A stretch of 46,602 nucleotides of DNA, from contig CAKPSX010000011.1 in assembly GCA_934184665.1 (NCBI GenBank), forward strand, positions 1 through 46,602, written 5' to 3'. This document shows positions 25,085-33,028 of the stretch, piece by piece. Numbering within the stretch: the stretch's first letter is position 1; each line of letters opens with the position of its first letter. The notes beneath the pieces were generated by a model that was given only the letters and a program-made list of their open reading frames with translations, did no database searches and was not told where the DNA came from. Both the position numbers and the translations under genes were made by a program. This stretch comes from an uncultured Clostridia bacterium (GTDB lineage: Bacteria; Bacillota; Clostridia; TANB77; CAG-508).

Positions 25085-25798
25085 TTATGTATCTATTTTT
25101 ATCAAATCAAAATTTAGTCCATCTGCACTTACTAATTTAAAATCAATTTCATCATAGATTCCTTCAATCGCATCATATATTGACGCTCCATGTAGATGTC
25201 CATAATAGCATCTTTTTACATTATATTTCTTCATTAAATTAATAAATTCCACTTCCTGATTTGCATTTATTTTTGCCTTAGTTATTGGAGGATAATGCAT
25301 AAATACAATTATTTCTTTATCTTTTCCGTACTTTTTAACTCCATCCTCTAATGACAGTTGTAACCTTATTAGCTCTCTATTTACTAGCTTTTGGTCTTCT
25401 TCAACATTGTCTCCTATACTCCACCCCCTTGTGCCACACAATATTTTATTTTCAAACTCAAAACTATTATTATAGAGAAAATCTATATTTAAAAAATTAT
25501 TTTCTAATAGAAACTTTTTCATATTTGTTACTGTAGTCCACCAATAATCATGATTACCTTTTAACATGATTTTTTTACCTGGCAAACTATTTAGATACTC
25601 AAAATCCAATTTTGCATCTTCCAAATATGTTGCCCAAGAAAAATCCCCTGGTAATACCACAACATCATTTTCTTTTACTTTTTTTAGCCAATTTTCTTTT
25701 ATTTTTTCTTCATGACCTGACCAATTTTCTCCAAATATATCCATTGGTTTATGTTGATTAAATGATAAATGTAAATCTGCTATTGTGTATATTGACAT
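25085..25798 (-). CDS. Calcineurin-like metallophosphoesterase
   Basis: 237 aa. Metal-binding blocks are DLHLSF (residue 8), GDFSWAT, GNHDYWW, FMHYPP and GHLHGAS, the complete set of the metallophosphoesterase fold. No signal peptide, so cytoplasmic. Proteins of this size are often annotated as serine/threonine phosphatase-like, but the substrate is unknown. It lies between tsaD and recG with short gaps, and AAAGGAGG precedes the start. Confidence 0.88.
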   Translation of the reverse strand: MSIYTIADLHLSFNQHKPMDIFGENWSGHEEKIKENWLKKVKENDVVVLPGDFSWATYLEDAKLDFEYLNSLPGKKIMLKGNHDYWWTTVTNMKKFLLENNFLNIDFLYNNSFEFENKILCGTRGWSIGDNVEEDQKLVNRELIRLQLSLEDGVKKYGKDKEIIVFMHYPPITKAKINANQEVEFINLMKKYNVKRCYYGHLHGASIYDAIEGIYDEIDFKLVSADGLNFDLIKIDT

Positions 25799-25830
25799 TT
25801 TTCCTCCTTTCTATTTTTATGACATTTGAC

Positions 25831-26826
25831 TTATTCTCCGATTTTTAAGTTTGGTACAGCATTTAAAACATTTGTTGATATATCTCCATTCATAAATCTG
25901 TAATATCCTGCTGAACCTATCATAGCCGCATTGTCTGTACATAATTTTAAATCTGGTTTATATATTTTTATTCCTTTTCCTTCTAATTTCATGAATTGAC
26001 TTCTTATATATGTATTTGCAGATACTCCTCCTGCTAATACAACTGTTTTTATTCCAGTTTGTTCTATTGCTTTTTCTATATTCTCAATTAGAACTTCTGT
26101 TACAGCTTTTTCGAAACTGATACATAAATCAGCCTTATTTACATCTGGATTTTTATGATGTAAATTTATTACTGCTGTTTTTATTCCACTAAAACTAAAA
26201 TCTAAGTTCTCAAAATGTGTTTTTGGAAAATCTATTGTTGGATTTCCGTGTTGTGCCAATTTATCTACTTTTGGTCCTCCTGGATAACCTAAGCCAACAA
26301 CTCTTGCCACTTTATCAAAAGCCTCGCCTATTGCATCATCTCTAGTTCTGCCTAATACTGTCATGTCACAATAATCTTTTACTTGAACTATTTGAGTATT
26401 TCCACCTGATGTTAACATACATAAAAATGGTGGTTTTAAATCTTGATGTGTAATATAGTTTGCTGCTATATGTCCTTCTAGGTGATTAACTCCTACTAAT
26501 GGCTTTTCTAAAGCAAATGCTAATCCACGTGCATATGAAACTCCCACAAGTAGTGCCCCTACTAAACCTGGGCCATATGCTGGTGCGATTACATCAATAT
26601 CTTTTAAACTGATTCCAGCTTCTTCTATAGCTAGTTTTGCAACTCTTGATATTGCTTCTATATGATTCCTTGATGCAATCTCTGGCACTACTCCACCAAA
26701 CTGCTCATGAATTTTTATTTGTGTATCTATTATATTTGACAAAACCTCTCTGCCATTTTTTACAACGGCCACAGAGGTTTCATCACAACTTGATTCTATT
26801 CCTAATACTAATATATCCTTTTTCAT
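25831..26826 (-). CDS. tsaD: tRNA t6A threonylcarbamoyltransferase TsaD
   Basis: 331 aa, usual length. ASKHA-type blocks are GIESSCDETSVAVV, the metal-binding NHLEGH, CMLTSGGNTQI, GEAFDKVARVVGLGYPGGP, SFSGIKTAV and LAGGVSANTYIR. TsaD transfers the threonylcarbamoyl group from TC-AMP to A37 of tRNAs, working with TsaB and TsaE; tsaE is about 14 kb away at 11742. It follows the M50 protease gene by 18 bp. AAAGGAATAA is at long spacing from the ATG. Confidence 0.97.
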   Translation of the reverse strand: MKKDILVLGIESSCDETSVAVVKNGREVLSNIIDTQIKIHEQFGGVVPEIASRNHIEAISRVAKLAIEEAGISLKDIDVIAPAYGPGLVGALLVGVSYARGLAFALEKPLVGVNHLEGHIAANYITHQDLKPPFLCMLTSGGNTQIVQVKDYCDMTVLGRTRDDAIGEAFDKVARVVGLGYPGGPKVDKLAQHGNPTIDFPKTHFENLDFSFSGIKTAVINLHHKNPDVNKADLCISFEKAVTEVLIENIEKAIEQTGIKTVVLAGGVSANTYIRSQFMKLEGKGIKIYKPDLKLCTDNAAMIGSAGYYRFMNGDISTNVLNAVPNLKIGE

Positions 26827-26844
26827 GTTTAATATTATTCCTTT

Positions 26845-27579
26845 CTAAAGTCCGAATATCAATCTTGCAAGATTAATAACCCAAGTTGTAATTTGGTCAA
26901 TTATTGGTGATATAAGTTGTCCTGCAAATCCTGTTATCCAGATTAATAAAAATACTAAATAAAATATTTGCTCATGATCCATTAACCAGTATTTTGCATT
27001 TTGTGGTAATATTGGTAATATGATTTTTGAGCCATCTAATGGTGGTAATGGTATCAAGTTAAATACTCCTAAACCAATATCCATTGTTACAATACTTGCA
27101 ATTATAGCCATTATTATTGAGCCTACTGTGCTCATTAAAAATGCTACACCTGCGAATTTATATAATGCACAATATATAAGCGCAAAAACTATTGCTGTTA
27201 TGAAATTCATTAGTGGACCTGCAAATGATACAATTGCATCTGCTTTTTCTACTGATATATTTCTATTATAATTTCTTGGATCAACTTGTACTGGTTTACC
27301 CCAACCAATATGTGCAAATAATAACATTGCTAACCCAAGTGGGTCTATATGGTCTAATGGGTTTAAACTTAATCTGCCTTGTCTTAAAGGTGTATCATCT
27401 CCTAATTTATATGCTGCATATGCATGACCAAACTCGTGTACTGTTATTGCTAACAATACTGCTGGTATTGAAAGTACTAAACCGAATAGACCTTCTGTTC
27501 CATAACTCATTAATGAGAATATTACTAACACACCTATTATTATATATAATGTTCTTTTATCAAAATTAAATCCAAACAT
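26845..27579 (-). CDS. Site-2 protease family (M50) membrane metalloprotease
   Basis: 244 aa with about five or six hydrophobic segments. The zinc motif HEFGH (VHEFGHAYAAYKLGD) and the block GRLSLNPLDHIDPLG are typical of the short M50 subgroup. A second metal-ligand region is NLIPLPPLDGSKI. These enzymes cut substrates within the membrane. The target is unknown; SpoIVFB is a distant relative, but no SpoIVFA partner is adjacent. GGAGGAAAT precedes the ATG. It is the first gene of the run leading to tsaD and recG. Confidence 0.88.
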   Translation of the reverse strand: MFGFNFDKRTLYIIIGVLVIFSLMSYGTEGLFGLVLSIPAVLLAITVHEFGHAYAAYKLGDDTPLRQGRLSLNPLDHIDPLGLAMLLFAHIGWGKPVQVDPRNYNRNISVEKADAIVSFAGPLMNFITAIVFALIYCALYKFAGVAFLMSTVGSIIMAIIASIVTMDIGLGVFNLIPLPPLDGSKIILPILPQNAKYWLMDHEQIFYLVFLLIWITGFAGQLISPIIDQITTWVINLARLIFGL

Positions 27580-27659
27580 ATTTCCTCCGTTCTGTAAACA
27601 AAATTTACTTTGTTATTATATAACATTCTGGCTTTATTGTAAATGACTTTTACATAATT

Positions 27660-27688
27660 TTGACTTTTTCTGAGCATTATGGTATAAT
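27660..27688 (+). promoter_or_regulatory. Sigma-A promoter of the 286-aa orphan gene
   Basis: TTGACT (27660-27665), 17-bp spacer, TATAAT (27683-27688), followed by AAAGGAGG before the ATG at 27725. Confidence 0.75.
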
Positions 27689-27724
27689 TATAGTATCATT
27701 TTATTTGAAAGGAGGACCAAAATT

Positions 27725-28585
27725 ATGTTTTTTGGTTCTAACAAGAGAAAGTACGAGTTCGAGAACGTGTCGATTGACAGCCGGATTTCTAACGAAATCC
27801 TGGTGTCCCTCACATCTTACCTGAATGAGAACAGCCAGACCTTTACTAACTGGTTCGAGGACGCTGTTGGCCACTTCTTAGCTAACCCTGTAAAGCCCGA
27901 ACTGGGTTTCATGGGTCTCAGCAGTGATGCTGTGATTCTCCAGTCTCTGACTGAAGACACTGTCCGCATCGTGGATGGTGATGCACACATGTACAACATG
28001 TCTATCTTCAAGGAAGAGGATGGTCATCATGTTAGCTTGACTCTCGTTCGGTACGAGGATCCTGCTGTAGAAGTAATCTACAGTACTGACGGTGATGATG
28101 GTACTGTCCGTATCCATAGTGATGGTTTCTACATCACGTGGAATAACGGCAAGACTGTCGTTACTCCCACGGCACTGGGGACGAAAGTGATTCCTAGTTT
28201 TACTATCTTTGATGTAGAGCTACTCGAAGAGCTCTATAAAAAGGTGAATTCCCCTGAGTTCTCTCAGCACCTCAAGGCCAAATCGCTGAGTGAGGTGTTT
28301 TCCCTCTCAACCTATTTGGCTGAGTTCGGTAACTCACCTGATGAGGAGAAACCTCAGAAAGAGATTAGTGATGACTTCATTGACTTCCTGTCTTTGGGTA
28401 AGAACTCGGATGAATCCGAAGAGAAAGAAGCTGAAGGAGTGGAAATTCCCATTCCTGATGCTGAAGAGGAAACTGCTCCTGAAAAGGAGTTCGACACTCG
28501 GGCATTTGTTCCCGAGGAAGACGGAGTTGTCGTCTCTCCAATGGCAGCTAACCTGGATTCTGACGACTTCCATGACAAGTTCTGA
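27725..28585 (+). CDS. Orphan protein with acidic C-terminus, high-GC gene; unknown
   Basis: 286 aa, not recognised. There is no signal peptide or membrane segment. Residues 1-200 look folded, with alternating strands (SLTLVRYEDPAVEVIYSTDG, GTVRIHSDGFYITWNNGKTVV). Residues from about 205 are strongly acidic and low in complexity (NSDESEEKEAEGVEIPIPDAEEETAPEKE). The gene uses many C/G-ending codons (29 of 60 bases are G or C at 27781-27840, against 16 of 60 in lysS at 29461-29520). It is the only plus-strand gene for many kilobases and has its own promoter, AAAGGAGG and strong terminator. Transfer from a higher-GC relative is inferred. Confidence 0.75.
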   Translation: MFFGSNKRKYEFENVSIDSRISNEILVSLTSYLNENSQTFTNWFEDAVGHFLANPVKPELGFMGLSSDAVILQSLTEDTVRIVDGDAHMYNMSIFKEEDGHHVSLTLVRYEDPAVEVIYSTDGDDGTVRIHSDGFYITWNNGKTVVTPTALGTKVIPSFTIFDVELLEELYKKVNSPEFSQHLKAKSLSEVFSLSTYLAEFGNSPDEEKPQKEISDDFIDFLSLGKNSDESEEKEAEGVEIPIPDAEEETAPEKEFDTRAFVPEEDGVVVSPMAANLDSDDFHDKF

Positions 28586-28626
28586 TTTTTCAGAATTTGT
28601 CATTAGAGAAGTAACTCTCTCTTGAC

Positions 28627-28672
28627 AAAACCCACACCCCAAACACTAACTAGTGTACGGGGTGTGGGTTTT
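28627..28672. terminator. Bidirectional terminator between the orphan gene and lysS
   Basis: AAAACCCACACCCC (28627-28640) pairs with GGGGTGTGGGTTTT (28659-28672), a 14-bp perfect stem capped by ACACT/AGTGT. T-runs occur on both strands. Confidence 0.85.
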
Positions 28673-28732
28673 ATTTTATATAATAGGAAATCTATACTCT
28701 CCCATTATAAAAAGCTACAATTAATATGTTCT

Positions 28733-30226
28733 TTAGTTTAAAGGTTTCATTGTTGGGAATAATAATACATCTCTTATTGATGCTGAATCAGTTAATAACA
28801 TAACTAACCTATCAATTCCTAATCCTAGTCCACCTGTAGGAGGCATGCCATATTCAAGTGCATTTATGAAGTCTTCATCCATCATTCCTGCCTCTTCATC
28901 TCCATTTTCTCTTGCAGCAATTTCTTCTTTAAATCTTTCATATTGATCAATTGGATCATTTAATTCTGAGAATGCATTTCCATATTCTCTACCACATATA
29001 AATGCTTCAAATCTTTCTGTTAGTCTTGGATCTTTTGGTGATTTTTTAGCAAGTGGTGATATTTCTACTGGATAATCATATACAAATGTTGGTTGTACTA
29101 TTGTTTTTTCAACATATTCATCAAAGAATAAGCTTATTATGTGTCCTCTTGTTTCTTTTCCATTTGGAATTTCAATATTTCTTTCTTTGGCTAATGCAAT
29201 AGCCTCTTCATCAGAGTTTACTTCATTGAAATCAACTCCACATGCTTCTTTGATACTGTCTATCATGCTGATTCTTTTCCATTTGCCACCAAGTTCTACT
29301 TCTACTCCTTGATATGTTATTTTTGTTGTTCCACATACTCTCATAGCACATTTTTGGAATATTTCTTCTGTTATATCCATCATGTCATGATAATTTTCAT
29401 ATGCAGCATATAACTCTATTGTTGTAAATTCTGGATTATGTCTTATGTCCATTCCTTCATTTCTGAATATTCTACCCATTTCATATACTTTATCATATCC
29501 ACCAACTATCAATCTTTTTAAGTTTAATTCTGTCGCTATTCTTAGATACATTGGTATGTTTAATGTATTATGGTGTGTTATAAATGGTCTAGCAGTAGCA
29601 CCACCTGATATTGTATTTAATACTGGTGTTTCGACTTCTAAATATCCTTTTTCATCTAATAAGCTTCTTATTTCTGTGATTATTTGGCTTCTTTTTATAA
29701 ATGTTTCTTTTACTTCTGGATTTATTATTAAGTCAACATATCTTTGTCTATATCTTAAATCAACATCTTTTAATCCATGAAATTTTTCTGGTAATGGTCT
29801 TAATGATTTTGATAATAATGTTACTTCTTTTGCATGAACTGAAATTTCTTCTGTTCTTGTTTTGAATACAAAACCTGTAATTCCAATAATATCTCCAATA
29901 TCCCATGTTTTGAATGCCTTGTAGCTTTCTTCTCCTAAGTCATTTATACTTACATAACTTTGAATTTTTTCATCACTATCTTGTATAGTACAAAATGATG
30001 CTTTACCCATAATTCTTTTTGCTATTATTCTTCCTGCAACTGTTACATCTTTTTGTTCAAATTTCTCATAGTTTGCTTTTATTTCTCCTGCTGAGTTTGT
30101 TCTATTAAATTTTGTTATCTCAAAAGGATTTTTTCCTTGTTCTTGTAGCTCTTTTAATTTTTCTTTTCTTATTTGTATTAAATGATTTTCATCTAATTCT
30201 ACTTCTTGATTATTATTTTCTTGCAT
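28733..30226 (-). CDS. lysS: Lysyl-tRNA synthetase (class II)
   Basis: 497 aa from ATG 30226, which has AAAGGA 9 nt upstream; the ORF itself opens 11 codons earlier. The N-terminal OB fold (VTVAGRIIAKRIMGKASFCTIQD) binds the anticodon. Class II motif 2 (IFRNEGMDIRHNPEFTTIE) and motif 3 (GGLGLGIDRLVMLL) are intact. It lies 63 bp downstream of tRNA-Thr on the same strand with no strong terminator between, so tRNA transcripts may read through. A small hairpin (AGCCAT/ATGGCT) lies just before the ribosome binding site. No T-box is seen. Confidence 0.96.
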   Translation of the reverse strand: MQENNNQEVELDENHLIQIRKEKLKELQEQGKNPFEITKFNRTNSAGEIKANYEKFEQKDVTVAGRIIAKRIMGKASFCTIQDSDEKIQSYVSINDLGEESYKAFKTWDIGDIIGITGFVFKTRTEEISVHAKEVTLLSKSLRPLPEKFHGLKDVDLRYRQRYVDLIINPEVKETFIKRSQIITEIRSLLDEKGYLEVETPVLNTISGGATARPFITHHNTLNIPMYLRIATELNLKRLIVGGYDKVYEMGRIFRNEGMDIRHNPEFTTIELYAAYENYHDMMDITEEIFQKCAMRVCGTTKITYQGVEVELGGKWKRISMIDSIKEACGVDFNEVNSDEEAIALAKERNIEIPNGKETRGHIISLFFDEYVEKTIVQPTFVYDYPVEISPLAKKSPKDPRLTERFEAFICGREYGNAFSELNDPIDQYERFKEEIAARENGDEEAGMMDEDFINALEYGMPPTGGLGLGIDRLVMLLTDSASIRDVLLFPTMKPLN

Positions 30227-30289
30227 TTTATTCATTCCTTTCTCGAGCCATTTGAACATGGCTAAATATTATTTTTATAATTTTTCTTT

Positions 30290-30365
30290 TGGAGCTTCCA
30301 ACGGGAATCGAACCCGTGACCTCCACCTTACCAAGGTGGCACTCTACCAACTGAGCTATAGAAGC
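30290..30365 (-). tRNA. tRNA-Thr (anticodon GGT)
   Basis: 76 nt including encoded CCA. Acceptor stem GCTTCTA/TGGAAGC, D arm GCTC-AGTTGGTA-GAGT, anticodon stem CCACC/GGTGG with loop TTGGTAA (anticodon GGT) and T arm ACGGG-TTCGATT-CCCGT all fold as expected. Confidence 0.97.
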
Positions 30366-30380
30366 AACTTGACATGTAAT

Positions 30381-30409
30381 ATTATATTATATTTTTCGCC
30401 TAAAATCAA
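30381..30409 (-). promoter_or_regulatory. Promoter of tRNA-Thr (and probably lysS)
   Basis: TTGATT (30404-30409), 17-bp spacer, TATAAT (30381-30386), 16 bp before the tRNA. Confidence 0.7.
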
Positions 30410-30436
30410 GGTATTTTCGAAACAAATCCCCGTTTT

Positions 30437-30466
30437 AAAAAGCACACCAATTATGATGTGCTTTTT
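30437..30466. terminator. Terminator of the 209-aa orphan gene
   Basis: AAAAAGCACA pairs with TGTGCTTTTT around a 10-nt loop, with a run of T on the minus strand, directly after the stop at 30475. Confidence 0.8.
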
Positions 30467-30474
30467 TTGGTACC

Positions 30475-31104
30475 TTAGAGTAATGGTAAACTCACATAGG
30501 CACGTTCAGTTGTTCCTATTCGGAACAAATACCTGAAAGCGTGTTCCTCTTCATCTGTGATTTTTCCCAACTCACTCCATTCCTTTTGGATTAATGGTTT
30601 TGGGAAGTCTGTGTTCTTTCGAGTATATATATACCCGACTTTAATCTGACTAAAAAGCTCCTGGCTTTTTATGTCTTCAGTTAGTCCCTGCTTTTTGAGC
30701 CGTCTCCACTTCATGTCCGTAGTAACCAGCTCAGTCTGCCTGATTAAGCAGTCAGCTGTGTTTGGCTGTAACTGTTGCAACCAAAGTTGTACAAAGCCAC
30801 TTGCTTCTGCTTGAGCAAGCTTTGTGCATTTTGCTCTATTAAGTGCAAAATACACTTCCGGACGTACGTACTGCTCTACATAAACTTTTTCGAACTCCCT
30901 CGTCGGAAGAACCAGAGCATAGTCTAACAGCTCTGCTGTCAAGTCCACAATCTGAGTGGTATTTTTTAAAATCCACTTTCCAGATTCCTGCTCTTTTTCA
31001 AGAGACTTCACCTGCTGCAGTGTTTCCCTATAACCGTTCCGTTCTAAGGAATAGAGTAGACGTGTGCACATATCTCTGATGTGCTGTGGTACGATAACCA
31101 TCAT
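30475..31104 (-). CDS. Orphan 209-aa protein, high-GC gene; unknown
   Basis: 209 aa, not recognised. Soluble, with no signal peptide; mostly helical by composition (MCTRLLYSLERNGYRETLQQVKSLEKEQE...). Tryptophan-containing blocks WLQQLQPNTADCLI and MKWRRLKKQGL are notable. About half of the bases are G or C (30 of 60 at 30901-30960), far above neighbours. AAAGGAGG precedes the two adjacent ATGs at 31104 and 31101. The leader contains an inverted/direct repeat (31123-31140), and the gene has its own promoter and terminator. Likely acquired as a single transcription unit; function unknown. Confidence 0.75.
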   Translation of the reverse strand: MMVIVPQHIRDMCTRLLYSLERNGYRETLQQVKSLEKEQESGKWILKNTTQIVDLTAELLDYALVLPTREFEKVYVEQYVRPEVYFALNRAKCTKLAQAEASGFVQLWLQQLQPNTADCLIRQTELVTTDMKWRRLKKQGLTEDIKSQELFSQIKVGYIYTRKNTDFPKPLIQKEWSELGKITDEEEHAFRYLFRIGTTERAYVSLPLL

Positions 31105-31122
31105 ACCTTTTTCCTCCTTTGG

Positions 31123-31140
31123 GGTACCAGTAGTACCAGT
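31123..31140 (-). promoter_or_regulatory. Candidate operator in the leader of the 209-aa orphan gene
   Basis: GGTAC-CAGTA-GTACC is an inverted repeat, and GTACCAGT also occurs twice in tandem. It lies between the -10 box and the ribosome binding site, where a repressor could block transcription. Confidence 0.4.
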
Positions 31141-31150
31141 TGATAATTTT

Positions 31151-31179
31151 ATTTTAGCATATTATGTCGAATTTTGCAA
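31151..31179 (-). promoter_or_regulatory. Promoter of the 209-aa orphan gene
   Basis: TTGCAA (31174-31179), 17-bp spacer, TAAAAT (31151-31156). The -35 lies directly against the stop codon of the upstream gene (31180). Confidence 0.6.
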
Positions 31180-32187
31180 TTACTTTTTCATAGGAGCTAT
31201 TTCATATTTAACATCAAAAATCTTAAATTTTTCCAATTCATTTGTATCCAAAAAGTCTAAATATATATCAAGTTCATCTATATTTTTACATGCTGTAATT
31301 ACTGCTGGATTTAATAAATTATTCCATGTCAATTCTAGTGCTAAATCTAGGCATTTGATTAATGGTGCATTTGATTTATATTTCATCAAATTAAAAGTTT
31401 CTCTAAATCTTGCAATTCTAGCATTTTTATACCTTGATAATGGCACAGTAAATTCAGCTTCAATTACATCTTTTAAATTATTATATTTATCTTTATTTCT
31501 TTCTAAAATAAACTCTAATTCCGCAACTGTATATGGTAATATTACTTTGTTTTTTATCTCTGAAATTATCAAAATGTTATTATCTTTTATTTCAGCTTTT
31601 TTATCAGATTTATTTTCTTGCTCAGATTCCGCTTCTGTAGTTTTGCATTCTTCTTTTTCATGCTCTGCACTAATCTCTTCATGTTCAGAATTTTCTTTTA
31701 AAGTAGCATTATCTATTGATGTTGAACTTTCATTTTGAAAATTCTCTTTTGTAGAATCTCCCTTTTCAACTAAGTCCCCGAAATTGCAAAAATCAATATA
31801 TTTGCAAACAAACCCTTCAATTAGTAATTCATTTTCCTGAATTTTAGATTTATTTGTATTATAACTTTCATTAAAAGTGTCTAAATCAATAACCTCATTT
31901 GTTGCTAATTTATTAGATATTATTTCTAATTCTTTTTGCAATTCATTAAGCATTTTTACATTATTACTATTTGCATCTAAAGCAATTTTCATATTTTCTA
32001 GCATCAAACATAACTCTTTAGAATCAGTCACATCTTGAATTTCATTAACAAAATTGAAGATTTTCTTTAAACAAGAAAGTAAAGTATCTCTTCTTTTTAA
32101 TTCTAATTCTTTTTTGTTCTTTATGTTTATTCTCATATTAGCACATTGTAATTTAAGACTTTCATTATCATTTGTTTTATAAAACAT
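31180..32187 (-). CDS. Charged coiled-coil protein closing the SipW/TasA-like operon; unknown
   Basis: 335 aa, not recognised. No signal peptide or membrane helix, so predicted cytoplasmic. The N-terminal ~130 residues look like a helical coiled coil (NKKELELKRRDTLLSCLKK, MLNELQKELEIISNKL). An acidic linker (about 165-205) is followed by a helical C-terminal domain (YTVAELEFILERNKDKYNNL, LIKCLDLALELTWNNLL). AAGGAG precedes the ATG, and the gene is 18 bp from the preceding exported-protein gene, so it belongs to the same transcript. A cytoplasmic regulator or assembly factor is possible, but nothing in the sequence proves it. Confidence 0.7.
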   Translation of the reverse strand: MFYKTNDNESLKLQCANMRINIKNKKELELKRRDTLLSCLKKIFNFVNEIQDVTDSKELCLMLENMKIALDANSNNVKMLNELQKELEIISNKLATNEVIDLDTFNESYNTNKSKIQENELLIEGFVCKYIDFCNFGDLVEKGDSTKENFQNESSTSIDNATLKENSEHEEISAEHEKEECKTTEAESEQENKSDKKAEIKDNNILIISEIKNKVILPYTVAELEFILERNKDKYNNLKDVIEAEFTVPLSRYKNARIARFRETFNLMKYKSNAPLIKCLDLALELTWNNLLNPAVITACKNIDELDIYLDFLDTNELEKFKIFDVKYEIAPMKK

Positions 32188-32205
32188 ATCGTTTCTCCTT
32201 TTTTA

Positions 32206-32982
32206 TTATTTTGAAATAATAATATCTGTATTCAAAGTTAAATTATAACTTGAATCTTTTTTTATAAATCCAATACTATAGTTTGAATTTTCCTCTAAAG
32301 TAAGTGATATCTTGCTTTTATTACCAGATGTAGTTATAGCAATGTTTTGCAATATATCACTATTAGTATCTAATATAACCTTTGTATTATCATAAGTTAT
32401 ATTTAATGGTTCCTTAAGATTTTGTGTTGAAATATACAACTTTGCATAATCTTCATCATTTGAGTCTTTTAAATCTACATCATATACAGACAACTTCTGT
32501 GAATATATTTTAAAAGTTGCTTTTATCTCTTTTTCATATGGCGAACTTGATTTTGCACTAAGTTCAATCTCCGCATATTCACCTGTAGCAATGACTTTAG
32601 ATGGATTTATTTTTATATCAATCTGTTTTTGTTCTTTTGAATTTCCTATTAAAGTACCACTAGTTTCACCTAATGTTGTTACATTGATTCCATCAGTTTT
32701 GCTTATTGCTGAAAAATCATATTTTATATCATCACTTGTTATTCGCAATTCATCTTCATAATTTTGTAAATTCAAAGAGATTGAATATTGGCTTTTTCCG
32801 TCCCAGCCATGTACTTCATAAGTTTTGTTATCTGTTGTTAATATATTACTTTTAAAATAAAATTCTTTTGGTGTTTGTATATGCAATTCTGTTATTTGTA
32901 TTACATATTTAGAAAAAGAATATGCAGTAATTAAGCATAACACTATTAAAGCTATTATAAAAATTAATCTGTTTCTTTTCAT
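32206..32982 (-). CDS. Exported protein with TasA/camelysin-like N-terminus
   Basis: 258 aa. The N-terminus has a basic start, a hydrophobic core (IFIIALIVLCLITA) and then YSFSKYV, resembling the junction of the TasA-like gene at 39156 (YTYAKY) and the 171-aa protein (TFSKYK). The mature part is predominantly beta, with Asp/Ser/Lys-rich strands (VIATGEYAEIELSAKSSSPYEKEI) as in Ig-like matrix proteins. It follows the giant repeat protein by 46 bp with AAGGAGG. Predicted substrate of the operon's SipW-like signal peptidase. Family not recognised beyond this. Confidence 0.7.
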   Translation of the reverse strand: MKRNRLIFIIALIVLCLITAYSFSKYVIQITELHIQTPKEFYFKSNILTTDNKTYEVHGWDGKSQYSISLNLQNYEDELRITSDDIKYDFSAISKTDGINVTTLGETSGTLIGNSKEQKQIDIKINPSKVIATGEYAEIELSAKSSSPYEKEIKATFKIYSQKLSVYDVDLKDSNDEDYAKLYISTQNLKEPLNITYDNTKVILDTNSDILQNIAITTSGNKSKISLTLEENSNYSIGFIKKDSSYNLTLNTDIIISK

Positions 32983-33028
32983 TATTGCATATCCTCCTTC
33001 ATTAAATTATTTGTATAAATACTATTTT

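Noticed and set aside
27817..28642. Antisense ORFs across the 286-aa orphan gene
   Set aside because: They follow from the higher GC of the plus-strand gene; none has a ribosome binding site, while the plus-strand gene has complete expression signals.
30470..31129. GGTACC sites at both ends of the 209-aa orphan gene as cloning scars
   Set aside because: A 6-bp palindrome twice in about 650 bp is weak evidence, and the natural promoter, operator-like repeat and terminator explain the context.
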